A stretch of DNA of 64,000 bases, from positions 1 to 64,000 of the forward strand of contig JBNGIS010035816.1 of assembly GCA_049999725.1 (NCBI GenBank), in the 5' to 3' direction. The notes beneath the pieces were generated by a model. The model saw only the letters and a program-made list of their open reading frames with translations. It searched no databases and had not been told where the DNA came from. The DNA comes from Haplomitrium mnioides (taxonomy: Eukaryota; Marchantiophyta; Haplomitriopsida; Calobryales). The position numbers were made by a program, and so were the translations under genes. This document shows, in pieces, positions 49,041 through 60,684 of the stretch; position 1 is the stretch's first letter; each line of letters opens with the position of its first letter.

Positions 49041-51195
49041 TGTCTCAATAAAGAGATAGGGGAAGGAGTCCTCTCTTTGGGGGTAAGAGGTGTCAAGGTG
49101 GTTTCTTTCTCATGCAAAATGTGTAATATAGAGGCTGGTTCTGAGTATTCCCATGCAATAATCAATTGATTAGTTGTAGTATATTCTAGTCAGCATGCAT
49201 AGGTGACATCTTGATTGGAGGATAGGTAATTTCAGAACGGGACAAATCTCCAACAATAAAAACTTTGAATCTAAACTGAATATGCGATTTGTTCACTTCA
49301 AAATCTGGCAAATAAACATAAGGGACGCAAGTGGATTAGCTTCCTATCAAAAGAGCAAGTGTGAGAGATAAGAGTCACAAGAAATATGCAATGTGAGTAA
49401 CAGGAGCTGCATTCTCAAACGGGCTCCTTCTAGCACCAAAGATTTGGGAGGATATGGATTCCTATGATCAAGAAAATGGCTAGGGAGACGGTCAAGAGAA
49501 AACTTTCTCTAAGAAGGCTACAATAGGGATAACATAGCATAGAAATTGGAAACTGTAGAGATCAGATTTTGATCATCTACTATGGATCAAGAGCTAGCTC
49601 TATGCATTGGATCGGGTTTTTTGGCTAGGCCGATGTATCACATTAGAGTCAAAGCTAGTCTGATGTATTGGATAAGGTTCTAAAGGTTCATTGGGTAAGG
49701 AGTATTTTGTACAGGTTGTTAGAAACAATGGTTAAACTACCTTGTTGAAAACGACATCGGACGGCTTTATACTATCGATTGGAGCTAAGTGACTTGCGGG
49801 TAAAGAGAAGGACCAGTCTATGGGTTCAAACATAGGCCAACTGATCAGGTTCTATGAGCATCAACATCAGATCAAATGATCGGATTTGACCCAAAGGGAG
49901 TTCCTATAACAATAAACGCTACTAATCAAGTTTTGGATTTATTAGAATAAAGTGAGAGGTACAAGTAGTCAGACACAACGTTCCAATTTCAGCATAGAGA
50001 ATGACGTTGGGCGCAAGAACAGACTGGTTTCAAGGCAAGAACCTATAGCTAATAGTCTGGACTAGTGGTCGCAGATTGAGTTGATAAGTGACAACTATAA
50101 ATATCGGACTAAACAATCGGGCCTAACCCAAATGAAGTTCCTATAACAAGATATTTGATTAATTTGGTCTGGATTTTCTATGAAAATGATGCAAGAAGTA
50201 TAGTTGGTCGGATGTGCTGGTCCAACCTTCCAATTAAATATGGCATAAGGCGACGAGAAAAAATATGTATGATGGTTTTGGGACTGAAAGTGAAAAGGTG
50301 GAGACCGGTCAATACTAACAGTGGCTGACTACACAACGGATCCAAAGGAGAGGGAAACAACATATATCAAGAGAATGCTTTTTTGAACAAAATGGGAGAA
50401 AGAGTTGAGGCTTATTAATCACCAACGATCAATGACAATGAACCCAAATACTAGCTACAAACAACAATCACAATGAAAGATCTAAAAACTAGAAAATTGC
50501 AACATCTGAAAAAAAAGAATCCAACAATTGACAAAGGCATGGTCCAATAACGATGACAACTTTGGGCTTTTGTTGGTGGACAAATGCTAGTCCAATATAT
50601 TGGTGATAACAAGACCTGCTACTTAAGCTTGAAATGAATAACGTACGACAATCAAGACTAAGGGGAACACTTTCATTGTACCATAAGAAACCTTGTGTCT
50701 CTTCTAAAGATAACCCAAACTATTACACCTTACAATGAAATAGTCACGGAGATTCTTCCAGTTGGAGAAGTTGGGATGAGATAAAAGGAAAGATAAGCAT
50801 TGCAGACATGAATGTGAGATATACCACGAGGTTGCAACTTGATTGCGAGGAACACAAATACATAATTGATAATAATTGACTAGGCAAGTATGAACTTTTA
50901 TTCATGTACGACAGTACACATTATGAGGATTTAGTGAGCTGTATTCTTTGGAATCCATTAGCCAACCAATACTCAACTAACCAAATCCATCGAAGCAAAA
51001 CCAGCGGCCAATAACTTAGTTTAAGTAGTTTAGGCTGGAATCCATATGACACAAAAAACGTTTATGAACACAAATAGGAGGTCTTACACAACTCAGAGCT
51101 TGACTTCTTTTTTTTATTGGACATAGTCTCCTTTATTATACTTTGGACACTAGCATTGAACACATAGAGATGAGAAATAGATACGAAAGAGAGAA
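49041..51195 (-). mobile_element. 5' LTR of the Ty3-like element, cut by copy 5
   Basis: The direct repeat partner of 41583-43750. Its PBS-proximal end is at 49041. At 51196 the sequence switches to the terminus of copy 5, so the outer part of this LTR must lie beyond copy 5, off the window. Confidence 0.7.
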
Positions 51196-51214
51196 AACAA
51201 CCACTGCTTTGAAC
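51196..51214. repeat. Terminal inverted repeat, DUF7869 side, copy 5
   Basis: AACAACCACTGCTTTGAAC, two differences from the 19-bp consensus. It lies inside an LTR, so this is a boundary with unrelated DNA and helps to fix the element end. Confidence 0.85.
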
Positions 51215-51569
51215 AATAAATAGGCTACTCAAAACTTGAACCTTTTTTTTAAAGGAAAAACGTAGTTTTTGAGCTCAAAATTTTGAGAAAACGAGGTTAT
51301 TTTTTTTGAAAACAAAAAATGCATGAGTTTTTGAGCTTCAATTTTTGTTGTTTTCACACGCATAATAGAGCAAGAGTCAATTTCATTATGAAAAATCAAA
51401 CAATATTCTAAGTTTTATGAAAATATTGGAAATCTCAAAATCAATGAAAAGTATAAAAATTATGGTATCTTTTTACAAGAAACTTGCATTTATTATTGAT
51501 TACATTTTGAAGCCTAAAAATTGAAATATACATGAGAAAAAGTTGTTTGGAAATAAGTTTGGTTGCATA

Positions 51570-52400
51570 AACTATATGCACGTATAGACATGGTGCTCTT
51601 AAAAACATATCTTTTGGGAAAAAAAGTAGGAAACATAAGGAAAATTCCCAAATGGACTACAAGTCAAGAGAATGAGTTTGGAATTGTAGACACAATAACA
51701 AACAAAACAAAACATTGCATGGATGTAGAAGCTTTATTTTCTATTTTTTTTTTCAAGCTCTATTTCCATGCATGCAAAAGTGAAAGTGGGTATAAAAAAA
51801 GGTTTTAACAATTAAAAATATTTTATAATTCAGAGAATATTATACACAAATGAGTCATAGTTCAGGATCAAAAAGGCATTGGCTAGAGAGATTTAATTAA
51901 GAGTGTAAACAAGAAATATCTTCAAGTTTTTAACTAGAGTCTACCAAACAAAGGTTTCAAGTTCTACAAGAGAGTTTTGACGAGTGTAGACTCTAAGTTC
52001 TACATAGTAGTCTTTGTATGTAGAAGCTGAGGGTTGTATATCAAAGTAGAATGTGTGGAAGGCTTGGACTTCCATTCCAAAGTCTATGCACGCATAGGAA
52101 TCTGAGCTCAACATTAGAACACTCCAACTTGAAGTTTTTTTGTGCATATGAATCTGAGTTCACCATCTGAACACTCCACTCCAAAGTCTATGCCCGTATA
52201 GGAATCTGAGCTCAACATCTAAATACTCTGCAATAAAGACTATCTTGAACCCAAGTTTTATGTTTTGCAACAGAGTCTTCGCACGCATGACATTTTGACT
52301 TGCGATTCAAAGTCTATATGCACATAGCGTTCAAAATTCTACAATTGAGGATACACTTGCTAAAGGTTCTATTTTTTGCAACAAACACTAGACATGCTAA
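51570..52400. repeat. Palindromes in the 3' flank of the copy 5 DUF7869 gene
   Basis: Units such as AAGTCTATGCACGCATAGGAATCTGAGCTCAACAT near 52080, 52180 and 52310, with single units near 51575 and 52270. They correspond to 32780-33225 of copy 4. Confidence 0.7.
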
Positions 52401-52831
52401 AGATTCTCTTTTTTGATTTGGAATCTAAAATTAAAATAGGTACAAAGCCATCCCGTTGAGTCAAAGCGCGCCGAAGGTTTCAAAATTTACATCAAAGTCC
52501 TTACCAGCAAAAGACAAGTAGTTGATTTGGGCAGATGTTATAGCAATACAAAAACATTAAACTCTTCTAACAAGCAGTAACGAAGGAAAGAACATACTTG
52601 TATTTTGGAAAAGAAAATATTTTACAAGCCAATTGAAAATATTAACTAAAGATTCAAGTTTCATTCATAGAGAAAAACATTCATCTTAGAATGATTTACA
52701 CTAAGAAGTTCAAGATGGTAGATAAATTCAACAAATTCCTTCATAACATTCTCAGGTACTTTATAAAATAATAATCTTAACCTACAATATAATTGAAAGT
52801 ACACAATATACAATCATGTTCTTAAATGACT

Positions 52832-55800
52832 TTAGTCACTCGTATTGACTTCTTCGGATTCAGCTTCAAAAGTATCATCAAAATTTACACAATCTGTCTT
52901 AGAGTTAATAACACTGATTGAATCTCTTTCAAACATATTAGAATTGATTTCTTTTTGTCTTTTGTACTCAAATAAATTTGATTTTATAGTAGCTAAAGTG
53001 GTTTTTCTCAATTGGTTTTTTTTATGTGAGAAGAAAATCAAAAGAAAAAGTCTTAATTTGTGTTATATCAAGTACATCAATATGTAACTTGGATTTGCAT
53101 TTCTCTTTTGTTGCTTTTTTTTGGTAAGTATTGTCTAGAAAATACGTTCTAAGCCTCACAAAAAAAACATTGAACATGTATTTATTTCAGGTTTGGAGGT
53201 TCTTCTTCATCAAATGACAAAACTTTGAGGACTTTGGCAATCCAAAATGGTCTGCTCTTTGGATAAAGAGATGCAACAACACAAATAAACATTCTAGCTT
53301 TCACCTTATATAGATTGCCAAATTTGTGCACGTATCTGGTGTTGTGCAAAATAGTCCTCTCTCGTGGCCTAGGTGCTCCATCATAGATTACTCGACATGT
53401 AGAAAGTATTTGCTATACAGGAACATTTTCTTATATCTATTGAACATCAAGCTGAGAACCTAGACAAACATTTTGAGAATTATTACAAGTACTTGCCGAT
53501 TGTACGATTGTGGAAAGGTGAATTATGCTTTGATTCCTCATCTTTTTCTTTCAAGAATGCAAGCTGCAATCTCTTGTTGTGCAAGAAAAAAGTCATTCCA
53601 TCATTGAATATCAGAATTTGTAAAGAACTTGTAGCGATTTTCACTTATGATGTTCCTTATTGCAAAGACAATTTTCTCGGGGTCAACTTCTCTTACTTCC
53701 TTTTGAGATTGTTTGATTTCAAAATATGCTTTGAGAAGAATCAACATTGAATTTAAAAACTTCTCTATCCACTTCTGGTAAGCACTTGAGTTGACAAATA
53801 CCATCCGGAAGTAACCAAAATTCATCTATTGAGAGTTTTTTGCTCCAAATCTTTGTTTTGGAATCATCTAACTCGAACTTGAATTGTTGATTAAAGGTAA
53901 TATCATATATCCTTTGAACTAGAGAGGGACGTTGTTACAAAAACATTTTAAAATCCCAAGTTTTCATCAAAAAAGTTACATGAGGTTTAAGATTATACGA
54001 TAATTGTAATGCATCGCTAAGACTTGTAATCGTGAAAGCTTTGACACATTTCAAACATTTTGAAAATTTGCTTAACATTTGATCGATTTGATTATGACTA
54101 TAGCCAACCATAAGAAATCCCACCTTGATTTTTCGGAAAACATTTTTGGCAATAAGAAGACCAAGATATCCAAATAAGATGGAATTCTTTTTTTCTCATA
54201 TCGTATTGTCCAACTGAAGATACAAAGTTGGAGGCAACGACCCTTCAAGGTCACATAACATTTTATTGAGCATTGTAACTTTCAAATTTGAATTGCTTCT
54301 CAAATTTCCATAGGTTAATAAGACCCTTGAAGAAATAGCATGATTGAATATTAATGCACGAATAACATACACACCCCGTTAAACAATATTTATCAATGTT
54401 TTTGGTGGCAAAGGCTAGTGTGGAATAGCTATTTTCTTTTGATCCATTCCATCAATGAAAATTTTTAAGTATTTTTTACCATCAGCATAACATTTTCTCT
54501 TATGGTTTACAAGTTTTTCTCTTTCTTTCATTTGTTGGTCACAATGAAGAAATAATTGGCGATTATATTTGATTGCATCATCACAAAGCATAAAAGAGAC
54601 AAAAGTAGTTTAGTAAAACATGTGTTGATGTTCGAACTTCAAAAGGCAGCTTCATGTTCTAAAAATATTCAAATCAGCTTAAACAATTGTTTAGATGGGT
54701 AGAACTAAAATTTTTTTAAAATATTGCAAGTAAACTTTAGTTGATTTTAATATAGGAGAATCTGAATGACATTCACAATAAGTACTTGTCTTTGACTTGA
54801 AATAAGAAAAAAGTTTTGAAAAAAGAAAAACAAGATTTTTGCACACAAGAGCCACAAACTGGAACTTCAATTTCAAAGTTTGCTTGGACTGTTTTTTCGC
54901 AAAGGATTTGAAAACGATAATAGATTCTATGCGCGCATAAGATCAATGGAGACAATAACTGACGATATACACGTAGAAGATCAATGGAAACAATAACTGA
55001 TCATATGCGCGCATAGGACCAAAAGCAACAACACCAATATCCTGGCTTGCTTTGCCTATTGTTGCGACTAGATTTGAAAAGAAGCAAGAACAAAACCTAC
55101 ACACCCATAGGATTTGTAAACAACAAAAACGATTCTTGCTATTGTTTATCTAGCAACGGGCTTTTGATTCAAAGCACAAGTGCAAAACTCAGTGCAAGAC
55201 AAAGGTTACCTCCAAATATCATATTCATTTTTTCTCTTTAATGGGCTGTCAACAAGGTTTGGATTCAAACTAAAAGCAACAAACCTTATGCGAGCATAGA
55301 CTATGTTCTCACAACTTATGTTGTTAAGGTTTATTTTACTAAAATCTTGCTTGTTGAACAACTTAACAAAACAAATATCTTTTGGTCTTAAGTTGAGAAA
55401 GCAAAACATCCCTAGAACTAAGCTTTGAGTCTCAAAAAAAGAGCATTGATTAACCAAAGGCTTCAAAAGAGAAGAAATTTGTTACCTTTGTTGGACTCTA
55501 AGATAGAATTTTCTTGCAATGATTTTATTTCTTCGCATGTTTCACAAACAACAAATCTATTATGTTTTGGAATTTTTAACATTTGGAAAATGAGTTCTTC
55601 AATGTTTTGTAAAACCGGAAAAACTAAAAATGCAATTGGGATTTTTCTCTTTCAAATAAGTTGTGTAGTAGTCATAAGCTTTGTATTTTGTAAAATTATC
55701 AAGTAAGTTATAACCTTTTTGAGTGGGCATTCTCTTGCAATGTCCTTGAAAAAATCTATCAATCCATTAACAGATGAAAAATCCTTTAGTATATAATTCT

Positions 55801-57214
55801 CTATTTTCAAAAAGTCCTTTAGGATCTGCATTTTTGAGATTTTGAATCCTTTGGATTTTATCATTCCCTACTGATACTATTCATTTGAAAGCTCTTCTAC
55901 AAACAACGATACTGCCAGGCAGAGTGAATGAATTGTCAACATTGTAGTCCTTTCTTGGAATTCCCCACCGCAATGTGATATCTCAATTCTTCATGCTTTG
56001 TAGAAAATTCGTTTATCTCACAGTTTTCAAAAAATTTGTCTTGCATAACAACAAACAATTATTTTGACAACATGAAATTCTCCTCAATTTCAAAGTTGAT
56101 ATTGGATAGAGCTTTTTTTTACAAAGCTCTCATCATGATGAACTTTCTGCAAAGAATTTTCACGTAAAGTGTTTACCCATTTGGGTTTCGGCCCAGACAA
56201 AGAATTCTTATACACTGCTAGTCGATTCGGTCCGTAGGCTAATCCAACCATCGGAGATAGTTCATCGTTCTGAACATATTGAAAATTGTTCAGAATACTG
56301 TTTGTTTTATCAAAACAAGCTTTCAAATGATGAAGACCACCTTGAGGATTAGGAGAACTAGACCATGCCAAAACAAAATCTTCATCAATATCTTAAACAC
56401 AAGGAAATGTTTTTTGTAGCGTAATCAGTGTCCTTGGTGATAGCTCCAAAGAAATGTTGATTGATTGAGACTTTTTGCTAAAATCATTTCCCAAAGTGTC
56501 ATTTGAAGATTCCTCCAAAAGATTTTGGGACCTTAAGGAATTCCCAATCTCATTGAGAGGTCCAACTTGACTAGAAATCACTCATTTTTTGAGTGGTGCT
56601 ATTGGTGACAGCAAATCATCTCTAAAATTGACAATGTCCATAGATTCTATGCTTTTTGTGTTCTGAACAAACACATTTTGATCTTTAATATCAAGGTCTT
56701 CACTTGATGAGGACGAAGAAATGTCCACAACTGTCTAGAAATTCTGACTTGAATATCTTTTTGTTGATCTGTTGGAGTAGTCAAAAGAAAAATTCAACTT
56801 TGACTACTTGACCGACAACAAAGATTGAATGCCTACAGAAGGTTGAGCCTTGAATCCTATGTAAGCATTGGGTTCCTTCTTTGATCCTTTACACGCACCA
56901 TGTTCACTCCTTGTTTCTATGCGTGCATTAGATTCACTTTTAGACTCTATACGCGTATAGTGTTCAATCCATGATCTTATGCGAGGATAAGGTTCACTTG
57001 CTTGATCTTCCTAAATAGAGCTATCTGATTCAAGAAAAGCCATCTTTTTCTCTGATACACTTGCCATCACACTTGACACTTTGGGTATTCTATCACTTAC
57101 CTCCATAGAACTATGGCTTGAACCAATCTCCAGTTGCCATCCAAAAGTAACACTTTTCTACGAACATGAATCTTGGAATTCTAACCTCTTCTTGCATTTG
57201 AAAACTCTAGCCAT
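52832..57214 (-). pseudogene. DUF7869-type putative transposase, copy 5, broken but full length
   Basis: ATG at 57214 (MARVFKCKKRLEFQDSCS). The first exon runs to 55486 with a good donor (AAAG/GTAAC) and has five ten-residue repeats, DDLLSPIAPLKK, QSINISLELSPRTLITLQ, GPKPKWVNTLRENSLQK and KIPKHNRFVVCETCEEIK. The second exon, from about 54630, carries YDDAIKYNRQLFLH, LYLQLDNTI-type and VGYSHNQIDQMLSKF, both degraded at key residues. The C-terminal stretch KKNQLRKTTLATIKSNLFEY up to the stop at 52832 is open and matches copy 4. The acceptor is damaged (AG to CG). A segment VKARMFICVV before the C-terminus is shared with copy 4. Confidence 0.78.
56841..56997 (-). repeat. 30-bp coding palindrome repeats, copy 5
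   Basis: The clearest coding array: on the minus strand the frame reads EPYPRIRSWI, EHYTRIESKS, ESNARIETRS, EHGACKGSKK and EPNAYIGFKA. Each ten-residue unit is encoded by 30 bp that contain a variant of CCTATGCGCGCATAGG. Confidence 0.82.
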
Positions 57215-57267
57215 CAATAAATCTTGATAAAAAACTAACTCCTTAAAGAAACTATTTCAACAAATAT

Positions 57268-57367
57268 NNNNNNNNNNNNNNNNNNNNNNNNNNNNNNNNN
57301 NNNNNNNNNNNNNNNNNNNNNNNNNNNNNNNNNNNNNNNNNNNNNNNNNNNNNNNNNNNNNNNNNNN
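57268..57367. other. Assembly gap (100 N)
   Basis: A run of exactly 100 N in the shared promoter of copy 5, hiding both TATA boxes. All three gaps outside 394-493 fall in or next to this same promoter. Confidence 0.98.
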
Positions 57368-57449
57368 CATTTTCAACCTTTTGTTTTTTGAGAACTTTTG
57401 TTTGTTAGATTTTTGCCTTCAAATTTTACTAGTTTTCACCTTCGAGAAA

Positions 57450-57809
57450 ATGGCATCACAGGTCAATGCTCCCAAACTAGCTCAACCAAAGCCTTATAGG
57501 TATTTGGATGTTTTGAAGGTTCTAGAGCCACAAAAATAAGACTGCGAATGGCTACTTTGTTGCGGAACTATAAAAGACATTGATCATCACCTTTGCCTTT
57601 TTGCAGATAAAGGTGAAAATTTCAACATCGGCATTTTGGTCCAAATAACAATGATTCAAGAGGGGAAAAGAGCCCACATCGAGCTGCTTGTGTAGTTAGA
57701 GGCTAGCATTACCTTCTTCAAAGCCTCAAGAAAAAGGTTTTGCTTCTACGAGATGAAGTCGAGGAACGCATTTACAAAGGACTTGCAGGTTGTCTTCAAC
57801 AATGACAAG
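57450..57809 (+). pseudogene. Methyltransferase gene exon 1, copy 5
   Basis: MASQVNAPKLAQPKPYRYLD with a good donor (AATGACAAG/GTAAGATC). Two stops interrupt it (after EPQK and after HIELLV). The conserved second half reads EGKRAHIELLV...FCFYEMKSRNAFTKDLQ. The remaining exons lie beyond copies 6 and 7, off the window. Confidence 0.75.
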
Positions 57810-57911
57810 GTAAGATCACAAAATTATTTTTCATTTGTTTTCTTTTTGCACTAACTCAAGAGTTCTTCTGAGCATGGACTCTTGGGTCCATGCGCTCATA
57901 GATCCACCAGT

Positions 57912-57930
57912 AACAACCGCTACTTTGAAC
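57912..57930. repeat. Terminal inverted repeat, methyltransferase side, copy 6
   Basis: An exact copy of the 19-bp consensus, followed by CAAGAACCGCTTTAGGGTTC. Confidence 0.88.
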
Positions 57931-58329
57931 CAAGAACCGCTTTAGGGTTCATGTTTCATTTTTCGCTATCAGAAACCAATTTTGTAATTTACACTTTAAA
58001 AATCATGATTTTCACGCTAGCAATATTTGTTTGTAATAAAAATATAATTAAAAATATCAAAATAGCTCACTTTGAGTGCACATTGTATTGAAAATAAAAT
58101 TTCTTATGAGTATTTTAACAATATTACATCTATAATTTCATCTTTCAAAAGCATGAGCATCAACAAACAAAAAATATAGAAGGATTTATACAACATTTGT
58201 TGTTAAATATTTTCAAAACAAACAATGAGATCTATAATTTGAAAATTTGATTAAAACATTCAAAATTTATACAAATTGTTTTTGAAAAAGAACCCTAAAG
58301 TGTTGGCATAAGAGGATTGTTGAAGAAAA

Positions 58330-58590
58330 TATGTGAAAAGATTGTTGAAGCCTATGCGCGTATAGACAACTGAGGCCCAAGTGTAGACACCCTTTGTTTG
58401 AAAGATACTTGCACGCAATGACAACTACAGCTAACTCAAGCTTGAATAAATGAAGCCCATGCCCGCATGGACAACTAAAGCGATCCAAGATTGCTGAGTA
58501 ATTGGAAGCAAGGAATGCATAAGGTCATCTAAGAAGAAACAAAAAATGGAAAAAGAAAGTGAACTTCCATACCAACATAGACTTCTTTGC
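58330..58590. repeat. Palindromes in the 3' flank of copy 6
   Basis: GAAGCCTATGCGCGTATAGAC near 58348 and GAAGCCCATGCCCGCATGGAC near 58452, each followed by AACTGAGG or AACTAAAG; intermediate units are decayed. This is the same variant as in copy 4. Confidence 0.7.
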
Positions 58591-58776
58591 TAAATTTCAA
58601 AAAAACCAAATCGTTTTGCTCGAAAACCATTTTGTGCACCAAATTGAATCGTGATGAAAAGACTTAAAATGAATTGGGAGTGCAACAAGATTAAAACCTT
58701 AGCAAATAAAACTTTGCAAGAAAAATACTTTATTAATAAAACAATTTCTTCAAACACATGCCACAGCTCTCTCCTC

Positions 58777-60041
58777 TTAAAGATGAATTGTCTCATCTAA
58801 ATCCACTAACTGAGCATCTGCATCCACTAGAGAGTCATGTCGAGACTTTCAAGTCCCAAAGATGGCAACAAAGTCACTAATAGCACTTGCAATACCAGAA
58901 AGAACAGGTTCCTTGTGGTATACATATACTATCTATGACTCTGTCACGTTGGATGGCAAGGAAGCCATCGTCAAAACTCTCTAAAGAATGTAGATAGACT
59001 AGCATCTATCATATTCCACATCGATGCAATTTTGCATTAGCTTTACAACACAGACAAAGCATGTGCTGAACCCAAAGCAAAGATCTAGGATCCAATCTTG
59101 CTTTGTTGACAAATGGTCAATAAAGAAATTGTAAAGAGCCTGTAGCTTTTGATAAACATTCACAAGAGAATCATCTCTTGGATGTTTTAGTTTGGCCAAA
59201 ACCACAGGACAACTAAAACCACTAGTCATTATTTGCCGAGGTAGACCACTCGCAAGAGTAGGCTGCAAATTGAAAAGCTTCATGCTCCTCTTTCCTTCTT
59301 TCGTTAGCCAACAGTCTAATGCTCGTTGGCGTATGCAATTCTCAGACCACCAGAATGATGAATGCTTGTTTTGTCCCTATAATAAGAAAAAAAACAAATC
59401 AAACACTATAAACAAAATGTAGGAAAACTAAACAAGATAAACTAAAAAACCAAAAAATCAAAGAAGAACTTACCAGATGTCGTGGTCGATGGTACAACAA
59501 ACTTATGAAAGAGCATCCTCGACGATGCCAAATTGTTGCTGCAAATGTATAATTACAAATGGCCAAAAATTCAATGTCATGATTGCCGCAAAAGATGAAA
59601 CCATGACAAAAATATCATCTTTGGAAAAAGGTTCCAAATCATCATGCTTGTACTCCTTAAGGTTGTAATCGTAAGGAATATCCACAATCGCCAAAGTGAA
59701 ACACCTAGGTTTCACAAATCCCTTCAACTAACAAGCATTCGCCTCCTTGTGGACTTGGTAGTATACCACGTTGACACCATCAACATAGGACATTAAGTCC
59801 TTGTCCTTGTCTCTCACAACTCCATCAGTGGGGAGGGATGGAGCATCATTTCACAACTCCATCATTGTCTTAATTTCCACTCTCTAGCTTTTAGGCAATG
59901 AAGTAGAAAAGCAAGAGGGTAGGAAATTAGTGTTAGGGCATGGTCTTCATCTTTTGGGGCCTCTTTGATCCCCAATCTTTTTTGCCTTTTCGTAGTTGCG
60001 GTCAATTCTCTTGCAACCTGATATTTGAATGTTTTGTCCCC
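58777..60041 (-). pseudogene. Methyltransferase gene exons 3 and 4, copy 6
   Basis: Exon 3 (60041-59474) has CFTLAIVDIPYDYN in place of LAIADIPYGYN, then EYKHDDLEPFSKDDIF, and a good donor. Exon 4 (59376-58777) has KLKHPRDDSLVNVYQKLQALYNFF, a conserved stretch before motif I, and DWILDLCFGFSTCFVCVVKL, where the last Gly of FxGxG is lost. It ends at an early TAA (DETIHL-stop). Confidence 0.78.
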
Positions 60042-60129
60042 TTACACACACCAAAAATGAAAAAAAATAAGAGGAGATAAAAAAGAAATTTAAGACTCTA
60101 GAGAGAAAGACAATTTGAACAAAGACCCT

Positions 60130-60355
60130 AGACTCCAAGCTAAGATGGAAATTGAACTCCATACTCGCATGGACAGAGAAGTCCAAATGCGTAAGGACTT
60201 CAAAGTCCATGCACAGATGGACTTTGATGTCTAAGAGGGCTTGAACTTCAAAATCCATGCTCGTCTATACGCGCATAGACTTCACACTCCTTGCACGCAA
60301 GGAATTAATAGTCAAAGTTTGCTTGGATTTAACAGTCCATGCGCGTTTGGACTTA
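60130..60355. repeat. Palindrome array, methyltransferase intron 2, copy 6
   Basis: About nine 24-bp units, for example AAGTCCATGCACAGATGGACTT. The last unit (AACAGTCCATGCGCGTTTGG) is followed within 15 bp by the terminus of copy 7. Confidence 0.78.
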
Positions 60356-60358
60356 ACA

Positions 60359-60377
60359 AACAACCGCTAATTTAAAC
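60359..60377. repeat. Terminal inverted repeat, methyltransferase side, copy 7
   Basis: AACAACCGCTAATTTAAAC, two differences from the consensus. Confidence 0.8.
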
Positions 60378-60684
60378 CAGGAACCGCTACTGAGTTCCTG
60401 TTTCACTTGGTAGTTGAATTTTTTTTCGAAGATTTAGTATTCAAAAACATCAAATTTAAGACTAAAATCTTCTTTTTCGAAAAAAATTTGTTTTTTATGA
60501 ACAAAAAATGCATATTTTCTATTTCGATTATATTTCAAATATTTTTTTTAGAAATTTTTTTTAAAACAAACATTTTGGTTATTCGAATATTTTTTAAAAA
60601 CTTTATACTATTGTGAATAAACTAAATTCATCAAAAACAAAATAAAATATATATCTTTCGGTAGAGAAAAACTACAAGAAAATG

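Larger units (their letters stand above)
51196..57911. mobile_element. Copy 5 of the two-gene element (interrupted by copy 6)
   Basis: Starts with a DUF7869-side terminus, AACAACCACTGCTTTGAAC at 51196-51214, followed by AATAGGCTACTCAAAAC as in copy 4. It contains the DUF7869 gene on the minus strand and methyltransferase exon 1 on the plus strand. In intron 1 it is interrupted by copy 6. Confidence 0.82.
57912..60358. mobile_element. Copy 6 of the two-gene element (interrupted by copy 7)
   Basis: The methyltransferase-side terminus begins at 57912 with a perfect AACAACCGCTACTTTGAAC, directly after palindrome units of copy 5 intron 1. Exons 4 and 3 follow on the minus strand. In intron 2, at the end of its palindrome array, copy 7 is inserted. 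Confidence 0.82.

Noticed and set aside
51196-57911. A Helitron, Mutator-like or CACTA origin for the element
   Set aside because: Termini are inverted repeats starting AACAACC (not TC...CTRR or CACTA), and the proteins lack Rep/helicase, MULE or CACTA transposase motifs that I recognise.
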